Positions 10,893-21,100 of a DNA stretch of 64,000 bases are shown here, piece by piece. The DNA lies in NCBI RefSeq assembly GCF_000003815.2, contig NC_049981.1, forward strand, positions 11,003,478 to 11,067,477, given 5' to 3'. The DNA comes from Branchiostoma floridae. Its lineage: Eukaryota; Chordata; Leptocardii; Amphioxiformes; Branchiostomatidae. The notes under the pieces are model-generated. The model ran no database searches. It was not told where the DNA came from and saw only the letters and a program-made list of their open reading frames with translations. The position numbers were made by a program, and so were the translations under genes. Position 1 is the stretch's first letter; each line of letters starts with the position of its first letter.

Positions 10893-12577
10893 TGATGCCC
10901 GGCCCGCGGCATCAGAGGGAGGTCGTTTCCCTGCTCGGCAAATCGGACGGTTCTGGGAGAGGAGCGTGAGCGGATGTGGTCAGAAGGCGACTGGCGGTAT
11001 GGCGAACGGGAACGAGAGTCAGTGTATTGACGGGATGGGGAGCTGGGGCGGTCACTTCCCGACGAACGAGATGGGGATCGGCCACGGATGTTGGCTGGTT
11101 CGGTGTAAGGTGAGTGTGGACGATCGTTAGTGGAGGAACGGTACGGTGAGCGGGAGCGATGGTCCGCGGCTCGGTACGGAGAGGTGGGCCGGTTGTTGTC
11201 CGACGACCGGAAGGGGGAACGTGGACGGCTGTTAGCCGGGGAGCGGTATGGCGAGCGAGAACGGTCGCTGGATGGCGGCCGGAAAGGTGAGACGGAGCGG
11301 CCCCGGGAGCTGGATGTCTGAGACAGCTGCTGGCGTTGGAGGAGGGTAGTGAGAATGTGGACCTGTTCGGTCAGGCCAGCCACTGCCATTTGTAAATCGT
11401 CCCGCTGGACAGAGTTCACGGTATTCTCACAAGTGTCCTGCTGGGCGTTGACAGCCACTGCCTGTTCATGCCGGGTGGCGATCTCAACAGCCTTGTTGAT
11501 GGTGAGAGCGCCGCTCTCCATCACCCGGAGTCGGGTGGCAGGGTCAACTCCCTGGATGAAAAGCTGGAGGGTCTGGCCCAGGATGGCCGGCTCGTTGTAT
11601 GTCGGGTAAGCACGCTTGACCAGGCTTGTGAGCTCTGTAGCGAACACCAGGAAGGACTCACCTGGTTGGCGCCGACGCTGAGCTAAGGCTTGTCGGAATG
11701 TGAAGATATACCTGTCCTGGCTGAAAGCTTGTGACAGGGCCGCAAGGAGTTTGGGGTAATCACGGCGCACGTCCTGGTCGAGGCCCTGGATATAATTTAG
11801 TGCAGGTCCATCGAGAAACGTGGGGAGGATACGAACTCGGACATCAGGGGTATACTGGTGTGCGTCGGCGTAGACCTCAAATTTACCCAGCCAGACAGAG
11901 AAGTCTTCAGTGGCGTTGCCAAGGAAGCGGTCAGGTAAGTGTGTTTTGAGGTGGGGTGTAGCCGCTGGAACAGGCACTGCCGGTGCACTATAGTGGTAGT
12001 TGGGATACTGTAGATACTGTGTCGATGTAGAGGTTAGAGTGGCCGGGGACGGCTGTCGAGGGTGGGGAGTAGCACCAGGCGCACGATATGGGTATTGGAG
12101 ATACTGCGCAGAAGTCGTGGAGGTAGTTGTCAGGGGCAACGACGTGCCTGGTGGTGGCTGTGCCTGGACGGCAGGCGCACGACATGTGTGGTGGGAATAT
12201 TGTGTAGACGTTGCGGAGGTGGAGGTCTGGGGCACAGACGTACCTTGTGGTGGTAGCTGGAACGTGGCCCGGGGCACAGATGTACCTGGTGGTGGTGGTA
12301 GCTGGGACGTGGCCTGGGGCACAGATGTACCTGGTGGTGGTGGTAGCTGGTACGTGGCCTGGGGCACAGATGTACCTGGTGGTGGTGGTAGCTGGTACGT
12401 GGCCTGGGGCACAGATGTACCTGGTGGTGGTGGTAGCTGTTCTTGAGCCATAACAGCAGGAACAGAGGTAGTAGGACCAGGAAACTGCGGTGAGAGACCT
12501 CCATGTGTGACGGAAGCCGAGCTGTGGGAGTAGTTGGGGAAAGAAACTTCCGAGTCCACCTCAAGAACGTAAGACAT
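10889..12577 (-). CDS. Gag-like structural protein with RS-rich C terminus
   Basis: 562 aa from Met at 12577. Residues 1-47 are followed by four 15-residue repeats of the type LPPPPGTSVPQATYQ (residues 48-107) and degenerate Pro-rich copies. Residues about 210-390 resemble the retrotransposon Gag core (helical, with LPDRFLGNATEDFSVWLGKF and LARRR-type stretches). The C-terminal 120 residues are packed with RSRSPYRS-type repeats, and no CCHC zinc knuckle is visible. The Arg/Ser tail may take over nucleic-acid binding (inference). It precedes pol and overlaps its frame by at least 25 bases, with pol in the -1 frame. Confidence 0.9.
   Translation of the reverse strand: MSYVLEVDSEVSFPNYSHSSASVTHGGLSPQFPGPTTSVPAVMAQEQLPPPPGTSVPQATYQLPPPPGTSVPQATYQLPPPPGTSVPQATSQLPPPPGTSVPRATFQLPPQGTSVPQTSTSATSTQYSHHTCRAPAVQAQPPPGTSLPLTTTSTTSAQYLQYPYRAPGATPHPRQPSPATLTSTSTQYLQYPNYHYSAPAVPVPAATPHLKTHLPDRFLGNATEDFSVWLGKFEVYADAHQYTPDVRVRILPTFLDGPALNYIQGLDQDVRRDYPKLLAALSQAFSQDRYIFTFRQALAQRRRQPGESFLVFATELTSLVKRAYPTYNEPAILGQTLQLFIQGVDPATRLRVMESGALTINKAVEIATRHEQAVAVNAQQDTCENTVNSVQRDDLQMAVAGLTEQVHILTTLLQRQQLSQTSSSRGRSVSPFRPPSSDRSRSPYRSPANSRPRSPFRSSDNNRPTSPYRAADHRSRSPYRSSTNDRPHSPYTEPANIRGRSPSRSSGSDRPSSPSRQYTDSRSRSPYRQSPSDHIRSRSSPRTVRFAEQGNDLPLMPRAGHQ
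12257..12436 (-). repeat. 45-bp tandem repeat inside gag
   Basis: Four near-identical 45-bp units (15 codons each) encoding LPPPPGTSVP[QR]AT[YSF]Q, with a fifth shortened copy downstream to about 12215. The length is a multiple of three, so the frame is kept. Confidence 0.9.
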
Positions 12578-12781
12578 GGTGAAGGCAGGTCACGATGTCG
12601 GTGATTGGGAATGAGACAGTGTCCTACCTGGTCAGGGAGTGGCGGACAGGCGGCAGGAAGCGTGCGAAGGGACTCACGTGCGCCTGTCTGGTGGGAGGGG
12701 GGCGAACATCAGCGTAGTTGTGTTGAGCGCTTGTGCCGGCGCCGATGAAGAACGACATGCGTTATCGACGGTCGAAGGTTC

Positions 12782-12799
12782 GGACACTGCTGCCACCAA
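12782..12799 (-). other. Primer-binding-site-like sequence
   Basis: Immediately inside the element 5' LTR the minus strand reads TTGGTGGCAGCAGTGTCCGA. The complementary plus-strand text ends in CCA and is preceded by a T-loop-like GGTTCG, as expected for the 3' end of a priming tRNA. The tRNA identity was not determined. Confidence 0.65.
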
Positions 12800-12971
12800 T
12801 GTAAGTGATGACTTACTGGGAGTAAACACTCATACGAATTGAAGAGACTGGACTCAGAAGTTGGAAGAACTCGGGTCTGTATATTGCTTATGTCGTGACG
12901 TGTGCAAAGCTTGACCTCTCAGGGTCACCAGACTGACCTACTCTAAACGGGGGTGTTTCTCACTCCTTACA
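12800..12971 (-). repeat. 5' LTR (element sense)
   Basis: Second copy of the 172-bp LTR, adjacent to the target duplication GTAG at 12972-12975. It should carry the element promoter; no single core promoter motif was assigned. Confidence 0.95.
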
Positions 12972-13569
12972 GTAGTTCCTTTGTTCAAATAAAGGGTCAA
13001 ATAACCTATAAACCGTGGAACATAGCTACGGCCGAGACGGACTCCGTAGGTTGCAAACTGTACTGTATGGTTGGCTTTCTCATCCGGTATGTTATTCAGT
13101 CTATTTTTACTATTCTTCTAGCAATCTGGTTTGAGTCTGGTTTCTGAGTGCACAAGAACACGGGATTTTATTATCATAAAACAGTTTGCTTTGTCCCTGG
13201 TGCTGAAAATAATGTTCTTATACCGCGTGCGATTCAGCCAGATTGGCGTCTACTACTCTAACATCTGCTTGACAACCATCGATACCACTTGACTACTCAT
13301 GTCTAATGCGTTTGCGATAAGTCAAGAGTACACTTAGCGGCCTTTCGCTCGCCGGGTTCGCCAAGGACACGATTCAAAACAAATGCACTCCTCTTTTAAC
13401 GGTCCTCTTCCATTTTGACATGCACGTGCCAAGCAGTGACACCAATATGGTATTTTGTAATTTACTAAAAATTAGAAAATAGAACAATAGCCCAGTATAT
13501 AGCAGCCTTGTAAAATTGATACTAAACATTTTTTTCTGTGCAAAGCATCGGCCACGGCCTATAAGAACA

Positions 13570-13730
13570 TACCTTGGGGAGAGTCTGCTAAACCGGGCTG
13601 AGGTTTCCACTTTTATTGGCGTGTCATCTAGCCAGTTGTAAGCTAATCAGAGAATCGGCTTCACCTTAAAATGATACTAGTGAAGTTAATTTGCAAGTTC
13701 TTGCCCGATGGCTAATTACAGCATGAAACA
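13570..13730. mobile_element. MITE fragment related to 41453-41631
   Basis: The order CCGGGCTGAGGTTTCCACTT, then CATCTAGCCAGTTG, then TTGCCCGATGGCTAATTACA matches the same blocks (partly on the other strand) in the inverted-repeat element at 41453-41631. Terminal repeats are not clear here, so this copy is probably decayed. Confidence 0.5.
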
Positions 13731-14526
13731 TACAGAAGATATAGTAAACATACATAGAATAAAATAATTTTGTATAGATAACAATGGTGACAAGTGTAAA
13801 CAAATAACTATTCTATCAAGGATATGGACTGTTGAGAGCTAACGTTACAATCTACGCATTTGGAATAACATTAAAGCGATTTTCTAATTGGCTGATAGCT
13901 AGGTAGAGGCCACGCGTAGGAGAATGGATAGCAAAATTATTCATATTTTCCACCAATCCATTTCTCGTAGTCTCCATGGCAAGTACTAGTTGCATCCCTG
14001 GCTTTTTTCCTTATCATTTGCTGCTTTCAGACTGTATTCAGTCTTCAGATTGTCGCCAGGTTTCTAACAGCTGGACAGCCTAGTGTTTGTGGTTGAAATT
14101 TTCCCTTTGAAATGCCGAAAGGGTGCAGGCTTTCGACTGGCCTGTTATTAGATACCCGGTTACAATCAGATTGCTGAATACAGAAAGCCAGTGATTCTAT
14201 AGAGCACTTCCATTTAATTGCAAGGTATAGAAAGACCACATTACGTAATTATCTCTTGTGACACCAGCAAGATTTCGCATTATAAACGAAATTACGAGCG
14301 ACAAAAGGTATATCCACTCTGTTCCTAACAAATGGAATCATTACTGACATGTCTGCCCGTCGACAACAATCAGTACAACTCATTACCCGCAGGATGTACA
14401 TCCATTTGTTTCTATGGGGCACTAGAAATGGTAATTTGTCCCCAGACAGGTAAAAGGGTCGTCTCATAAGTTCATCACCGTTTACAAAGTAAAATATGTA
14501 TTGGCGAAATTCTGTATTCCTTATAC

Positions 14527-14709
14527 CCCCCTCACATTAGGCGCGATTCGATCGAACGACGAGTTTGCGAGCTCTAAATTACGAGGAGGCATGACCCTGA
14601 CGGGAAGGGGGAACTCTGCAATTTCTTTGTCGGCATCAGGGTCATGCCTCCTCGTAAATTAGAGCTCGCAGACTCGTCGTCCGATCGAATCGCGCCTAAT
14701 GTGAGGGGG
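14527..14709. mobile_element. 183-bp palindromic MITE
   Basis: Inverted termini CCCCCTCACATTAGGCGCGA extend through TTCGATCG and, after small differences, through the GAGCTCTAAATTACGAGG block almost to the centre. The core contains two inverted copies of the phrase ATGACCCTGA. The same core occurs inside the palindrome at 47914-48337, although the outer termini there differ. No coding capacity. Confidence 0.85.
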
Positions 14710-15186
14710 ATATTAACGATATACGGTGAGGGAGTTTTTTTCTTCTCAATATTCAATTTGTGTGATACAAGTACATGTATCGTTGAATAAAGACGTAGGG
14801 CGCCACAAACTATCTGCTGCTGAGTCACATGCTTTGTGTGTAGTACAAGACGCCATTACAGTCAGTAGACACGAAGAAGAAGTGAAATCGAGCCATGCCT
14901 GATACGTCACACATATAATTTACATCTCATTTGTATTTGCCGTTGGATGCCAAAAAAGGCACTTTTTGAAGACGTTTTAACATAACTTCCCAACTGAATT
15001 ATCGCATGAAAAATAACTCATTCTAGTCACATGGAGACGAACCTCTAGAATCAAACAAAATAACAACTTCTCAATCTCATTTTTTCATGTACACTTTAAG
15101 TGACGTCACAGCAGCGATGGATTCATTCCTGAGACTGGTGTATGTCCTAATCTCAAATCTTGCAACTTCACAGGTAAAGAAATGCC

Positions 15187-18100
15187 ATGATGGCTCGGAG
15201 GAAGAAAAGATCCACGCTGTGGGACGTCTTGTTCAGGTACCTGTCTGGTCTGGTCTACTTCCTCAGCTGCTTCAACCCATTCCACTACCTGCCACAGAGC
15301 GTCACAGAGGCGATCAACGGCCGGTGGTCGGAGGCTATCCTAGCGCTTTTCCAGACTGGTGAGAATTGTGGTTTTAGATGGTGGTAATCATAACTATGGA
15401 GCAGCAAATAACCCAATGTATACCCGCTTATAACGGCAGCAAATAAGATACCACCCTCCTGTAGCTGGAAGAAAGTTACTAGCCAATCACGTTGCCGCTT
15501 ACAGGCAAGAGGCAAGATTCTTGGCTGGAACTTTATACTAGATATACACATGTCATAATGAACTCTTTAGAGGGTAGTAGAGGGAGCTGCAGCGACGAAA
15601 AGACATTTAAATGGAAATGATGTAGTCTAATGTACATTCCCTCTTCCACTTCTCGTATAAGTTATTCATACTCGCAGTTAAAATGTCTATAATATCGTTT
15701 ATTTGATAGTTTTACGAACTGTTGATGTCTGTGTCTTGATACAGTTACTAATTGAATGTCTAAATGATTTGCACACGTTCTTCTCTCTCCAGAGACGTCC
15801 CGAAAGCGGCAACTGCTCCGATGGGTGCAGGAGAAGGTTCCCGATAAGCACCCCCGGGACTGGACGGCCTCCTGGTCGGACGGCACCCTGCTGTGTGCCC
15901 TGGTGGAGGCGCTGGTCCCCGGGACATGCCCGCGGTACGACCTGCTCAACCCCTCTCAGGGACTCAACAACGCGCGCCTGGGACTCAAGCTTGCCGAACG
16001 CAATCTGGGCGTGGCACAGGTAGGGAAAGGATTTTACATCATTTCGATGACGTGCAGAATCTAACATTTCGGCAAACTTTAAGGAATTTAACACAACGGT
16101 ATTTTCAACTGAATTGCCCAGTCCTTTTCAACTATCTGATCCAATCGATCTAGACGCTTTGTGCACGTGTGACGTCAGCAATGAGTCAAAGGTTGTAGGA
16201 AGTCTATATCGCCCCCAGTGCCGGTTGAGAGAGGGTTGGTGCGCTCCAGCGTTGAGGTGGTCTTAGATATATCTTCTCGAAGCAATATTTATACTGAATC
16301 GATACAAAGAATCAACTACAATGGCTTCGCCCCCTGTTGCCATACTGTTAAACATAAACAAAGGCCATACGTTTATGAAGGTTATAAAGTCATAGTTCTA
16401 TATGGTCCAATGGGGTGTGGAGTGGGTGTAAAATTCAGACGTCCTAACTGTATTTGTGGAAGTGTTTCCTCTTCTATTGTAACCTCTGAGTTTATTTCTT
16501 CACAGCTTATCGCTCCGGAGGAGATTTCGGACTCCAGACTGCAGTCGTCTGACCGCCTGGCCCGGTATGTCTCCCGCCTCCGCCAAGTGAGCATGCGCAT
16601 GGAGAACACCAACAGCCAATCAAAACGCGTCATCAGTCCACAGGTATCGCTAGAGGACACGGTTGTCAGGGACATCTGTACCGTCAGCGGCAGCGGGCTA
16701 ACGGTCGCTGAGGTCAACCGGGAGGCGACGTTCAACATCTTTGCCCGAAGTTCAACCATCATTGACTTTGAAGTACAAATCAAAGTCCCTACGGGGCAAG
16801 TGACGACAGAGAGAGTACGTCAGAGGGCAGGACTGAGCGTCGAGACGTTCAACCAGATTTTCCTGGAACACAAACGGAAACAGGTGATGCAGACTCGGAC
16901 CAATCAGAAGGGGAGACCCAGACCCAGGAGAGAACAGGACCCCGAGAAAGTCTACCTGGGATTCGTGTGTACACACGACGGGTTTTTCCAAGTTAGCTAC
17001 ACGCCGAAGAAAGCCGGATTCCACCTTATTACGGTGCTCTGGATGGGTAGCCCAGTAGAAGGCTGTCCCTTTAGAGTACGCGCACAAGATTCCTCATTGG
17101 AGCAGAACAAAATGGTATTGTTTAAAGACCAACAAGAGATCACAACACCCAAAACAGCTCGATGGTCCGGAGGCCCCGAATCTTCTGACCGGGTTCAAAT
17201 TGTGGTTTCTAAGAACGACGAGAGAAAAAAGCTTGACCAGCAGTCGTCTATGAGCGGCAGTGAAGCAGGCACGCCAAGTGAGGACGGCGGGTACGTCGGG
17301 GGGACATACCGGCGGAGAGTCGTCAAGCAGCCCTCTGGAGGTTCCGACTCGAGCACGCAAGAGATGGCCGAAAGGAAGAGGATCTCTATCCGGCAAGGCT
17401 CTGGAAACCAGGAGCAGTCAGACTCAGATGTGTCAGAGGGCGCCTTCAGGAGGAGAGTCATCCGGCAAGAGTCGGGTGGAAGCGTCGATATTTCTGACTC
17501 GGAAATTACCGAGAGTAAGAGAGGTGGGCAGCGGGCGGCAAAGATGGAGCGACAAAACTCCGCGTCAGGAATTGTGACGAAGAGAAAGGTTCTGAACATC
17601 ACGGTGATGGGAGAAGACATCAGTGACGCTTCCCGTCGGGCAAGCATCTTCAAAAGCAGCAGCTGCTCACAGGGAAGCTTCATGTCTCAGCAAAGTAGCG
17701 ATAAAGTGGATCAAGCTGGAGAGGAGGCCAAAAGTGGACGTTGGGTCAGTGTGGAAGACAAGAAGATAGGAGCCTGTCAACCAGGAGGGAAAACAGAGTC
17801 AGCAATCGAAGAGATGTCCAAGAAGCTGTCAAATGAAGTTATTGAAGACTCTTTTGGGGAGTTGGCGTTTAAAGTGTTGTCGGAAGCGCGTGGGAACGAA
17901 CCGGAAGCGCTTGGGAACGACAGAGGGCGCGTGTTCAGAGGTGTCGACGATGAAGCCTTGAAAGCTCGCCGCCGAACCCTTGTCAAACAATCCTCGCTGG
18001 TACCGTACCTGAAGGAGGAAGGACCGCACGTCATCCCTTCGCGTGTACAACATACATCCCAGAACCCAAACACAAATATTACCGCATCCGAGAACAAACG

Positions 18101-21100
18101 GCAAAGGCTTGTGCATCAGTCGTCACTCATACCTTACCTGAAAGAAAACGGGCAGACAGAAGTCGGTTACACTCACTCAACAGATTCAGAAGAGCGCGCC
18201 AAACATGATGGCCAGCGGTCAGCTTCCACTGCTCAAGCCGCACCACCGGATGCACCACACCCGCCGAGAAAGCCTGCAGCAGCCTCGCGGCACCGCGTCC
18301 TGGTTCGGCAGTCGTCGCTGGTACCTTACATGAAGAGCGCATCAGATGAAAGAGTTACAAATGCTTCAGAACAGCGGCAACTTCAAGTAACTCCAGAAAT
18401 TTCAGTTTCCTTGGAGAGCGTTGCAACAACGCAAAATAATGACGACGCCGAGACGGTAGACGTAAAGTCGTCCTCCAAAACAAGTGATGACCAAAGCAAC
18501 ACCGACAAGCGGCCAGTACCCAACACAACTCGCCGATTGGTCAAGCAATCATCCCTCATACCTTACATGAAGTTAGCCAGTGTGATGTCGGAAGCAGAGG
18601 AAAAATCACCTGAAAGTATCTCAGACAGTGACTCATCTATTGAAGAGGAAGATCGTCTTGAAGATATGATGACGCCGGGTGTGAGCTGTCTCGAAGAAGA
18701 CTCATCACCTATTAGCACTGCAAGTAATACAAACTACACAAAGGAGGACACTCAGTCGTCAGATAGACTACTGTCACTGCAGGAGTTTCTCTCTATGGAA
18801 CCACCAAACGGTGTAGACTCGTCTTCTCAACGTATCTCTTCAGCAGAACCCCAAGAACCAACAGTTTTTGGGCCAATTCTGATAACAGATGACACCTTAA
18901 TGTCTCTTAAGGAATTCCTGTCTCTTAGCACGTTCGAACAAATGCAGGCGATCAACCTTATGCAGAAGAGCACCCAACAAACAAAGACTTCTGTAACTGC
19001 AGAATGTATTGATCTGAACACACGTCCTGAACATACAACTGAGGAAACTCTGCTTTCTTTGAATGAGTTTCTAGCACTCAGAATCCAGGAAGAGTCCTCT
19101 AAAGACGAAAACAGCATTACGCCAAGGTCAGAAGGAAACAATTCTGATGAAGGGACGATAGAGTTGTCCGATGATGCATTGATAACACTCAAAGAGTTCC
19201 TCTCGCTTCGAGACATCGCAGAGCGGAGGCAGCCAATGTCGACTTCCAAAGAAACCTCCCAAATACAACAACTTGATGAAACAAACATCTTTCATGACCA
19301 CAGGGATGCAAACACGACACCGGAAAACACCGGCTCTGGTCTGACGTCTAAACACTCACCCGACCCAACGGTTGTAGGCTGTGACTCTGGCTGGCAAGAT
19401 GACATCTATGGTTTACAGAATCCCTTTGTCACGAATCTGCTGACGACAGACAGCCCGCAGGAGTGTCATAACGCTCAAGAGGATCTTCTGACATCAGAAA
19501 TGGGTTTTACAGGTGTCTCCGATGACAGAAATAAAAACAACCCAGATGTTTCTAGTACAGAACAATCATCAAAGCAGCACTCAGTCAATGTTCATCCAGT
19601 GAGGCAAGAAGGAATCGCAAAAGAAAGGGAGCTAAATGTTGTAAACGATTTGGTTGACATAGGGCCTGACCATTGTGAAACATTGCCAAGTGTGCTAGAT
19701 GCTTCGGTGATAGAAACAGACACTGTCGAAACGTCGGGATCTGAAGACCAATGGCAAAATGGCCAAAGTCGAAGGAAAGGCAAAAATGTAGCCCCTCTCC
19801 AGCGACAGTCCTCACTTGTGCCGTATTTAAAACAGGCTGAGGAAGCAGGAATTTCAGCACCTGCCTGCAGGGACCAATTTGAACATAAAGACTTTGCCTG
19901 TGATGTCATTCCCGAAACGGAAGATGCTGAAAGAAGCTGTACCAGTGACCGACCGTCAGTGTCAACGCTGGTGAAAAACTGGGAAGAGGTGACGAGAAAT
20001 GCAGATGACACGGCACCAGGACCACGTCATCAGAGGGATGACAACGCTGGTAATGGTAGCAATCTCCCCGTAGCAAACGGCGGTGTAATTGTCGGAAAAG
20101 CATCGTTATTACAGTCTCCAGCAAACGATGATGCCATTGTCGGAAATGCGTCGTTATTAGAGTTTCCATTAGATGACGTGGAAGCAATCGTGTTTAGCGG
20201 AGACATGGATCACGAGGAAACGTTTTCTATTGTCGCTGACGTGCAGATTGAAGGGGATCAGGGTGGTGATGTGGACATATTCAACACCATAATGGCTCAA
20301 CTAAATCACATGGACTCTCCCGTGTATGACTCCGATCTGGACAATATGGATATGAACCAGGAATGGATCATAATTGATACCAACCCAACCGTCAAACCCA
20401 AGAACATAACTCCCGCCATGCCGCACAAAGAGGCAAGTAAAAGGATGACTGTGCGATACAGAAGTGAAATTCTGGTTGACATAGGAAGTGAGTATGACCT
20501 AGAGAGTCAAATTACGTCGCCATTTGCGGATGGAGAAACCAAGGATGATGCGGAAGAAATATCTTTGAATGGTGGTGGGCTTGTGAGAAAAAATCAGCGC
20601 GTGAAGTCAGCATCAGAAAGAAAGTTGTCGTTCATGGCAGATGACGGGAACTTCCCCTCTCTTTTCGTTACAACTATTGATGATCCGCATGGCGACGATG
20701 TCCAAAGCTCCTCAGAAAGAGTGCCAACACCATCGTCTGACGGAGGCGCGAGGCTAGAGAGCAATCGGAGACACCCACCATCGTTTTCATCATCATCACT
20801 GCTGATGGTGGTTCCCAATACCGGAACCGGAAATGTTTTGACTGGTGAAGGTGAGCAAGAGTCGTGCCATTGGAGCATAAGCTCGGTAGAGGCGACCAAT
20901 GAGAACAGTGCCATCCAGTTCAACCCTGCTGGAAACACAGCTGCATTTCTGCCATCTAAATATGAGCAGTTCCAAAGCACTTCGCATGAAGGGGGGCAGC
21001 ACGGCATGATGTATCGGAGCTCGGTGACTCTCGAGGTCAACCAATACCCCCGAGACAGCTACGAGCAGTCTGAAGTAAACATGTTGCGAGCAGAACCACA

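Larger units (their letters stand above)
6326..12971 (-). mobile_element. Ty3/gypsy-type LTR retrotransposon, full length
   Basis: A 6646-bp element bounded by two 172-bp direct repeats that start TGTAAG and end TTACA. By eye I found no difference between the two LTRs. It is flanked by a 4-bp duplication GTAG (6322-6325 and 12972-12975). It lies on the minus strand: the element 5' LTR is 12800-12971, followed by a primer-binding-like site, gag, pol (protease, RT, RNase H, integrase, in the gypsy order), a hairpin-rich 3' leader and a polypurine tract next to the 3' LTR. Both long frames are open, so it may be recently active. There is no envelope-like ORF. Confidence 0.95.
12976..15186. other. 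Intergenic stretch with MITE copies
   Basis: No convincing exon is seen. A MITE half-copy at 13570-13730 resembles 41453-41631, and a complete small TIR element lies at 14527-14709. Just upstream of the filamin-like start, an open frame from 15087 ends at a GTAAAG that could be a splice donor, but nothing supports it as coding. Confidence 0.45.

Noticed and set aside
12000-12453. Gly/Val-rich and other plus-strand frames opposite gag
   Set aside because: Mirror frames of the 45-bp Pro-rich repeat in gag.
15665-16094. Minus-strand frames opposite the CH exon
   Set aside because: Shadow frames of a GC-rich exon; the plus-strand CH domain explains the sequence.
16218-16505. Extension of the filamin exon 3 frame upstream to a Met at 16218
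   Set aside because: The CH domain continues in phase from exon 2 to an acceptor at 16504-16505, and the extra residues have no CH or Ig character; they are intron 2.
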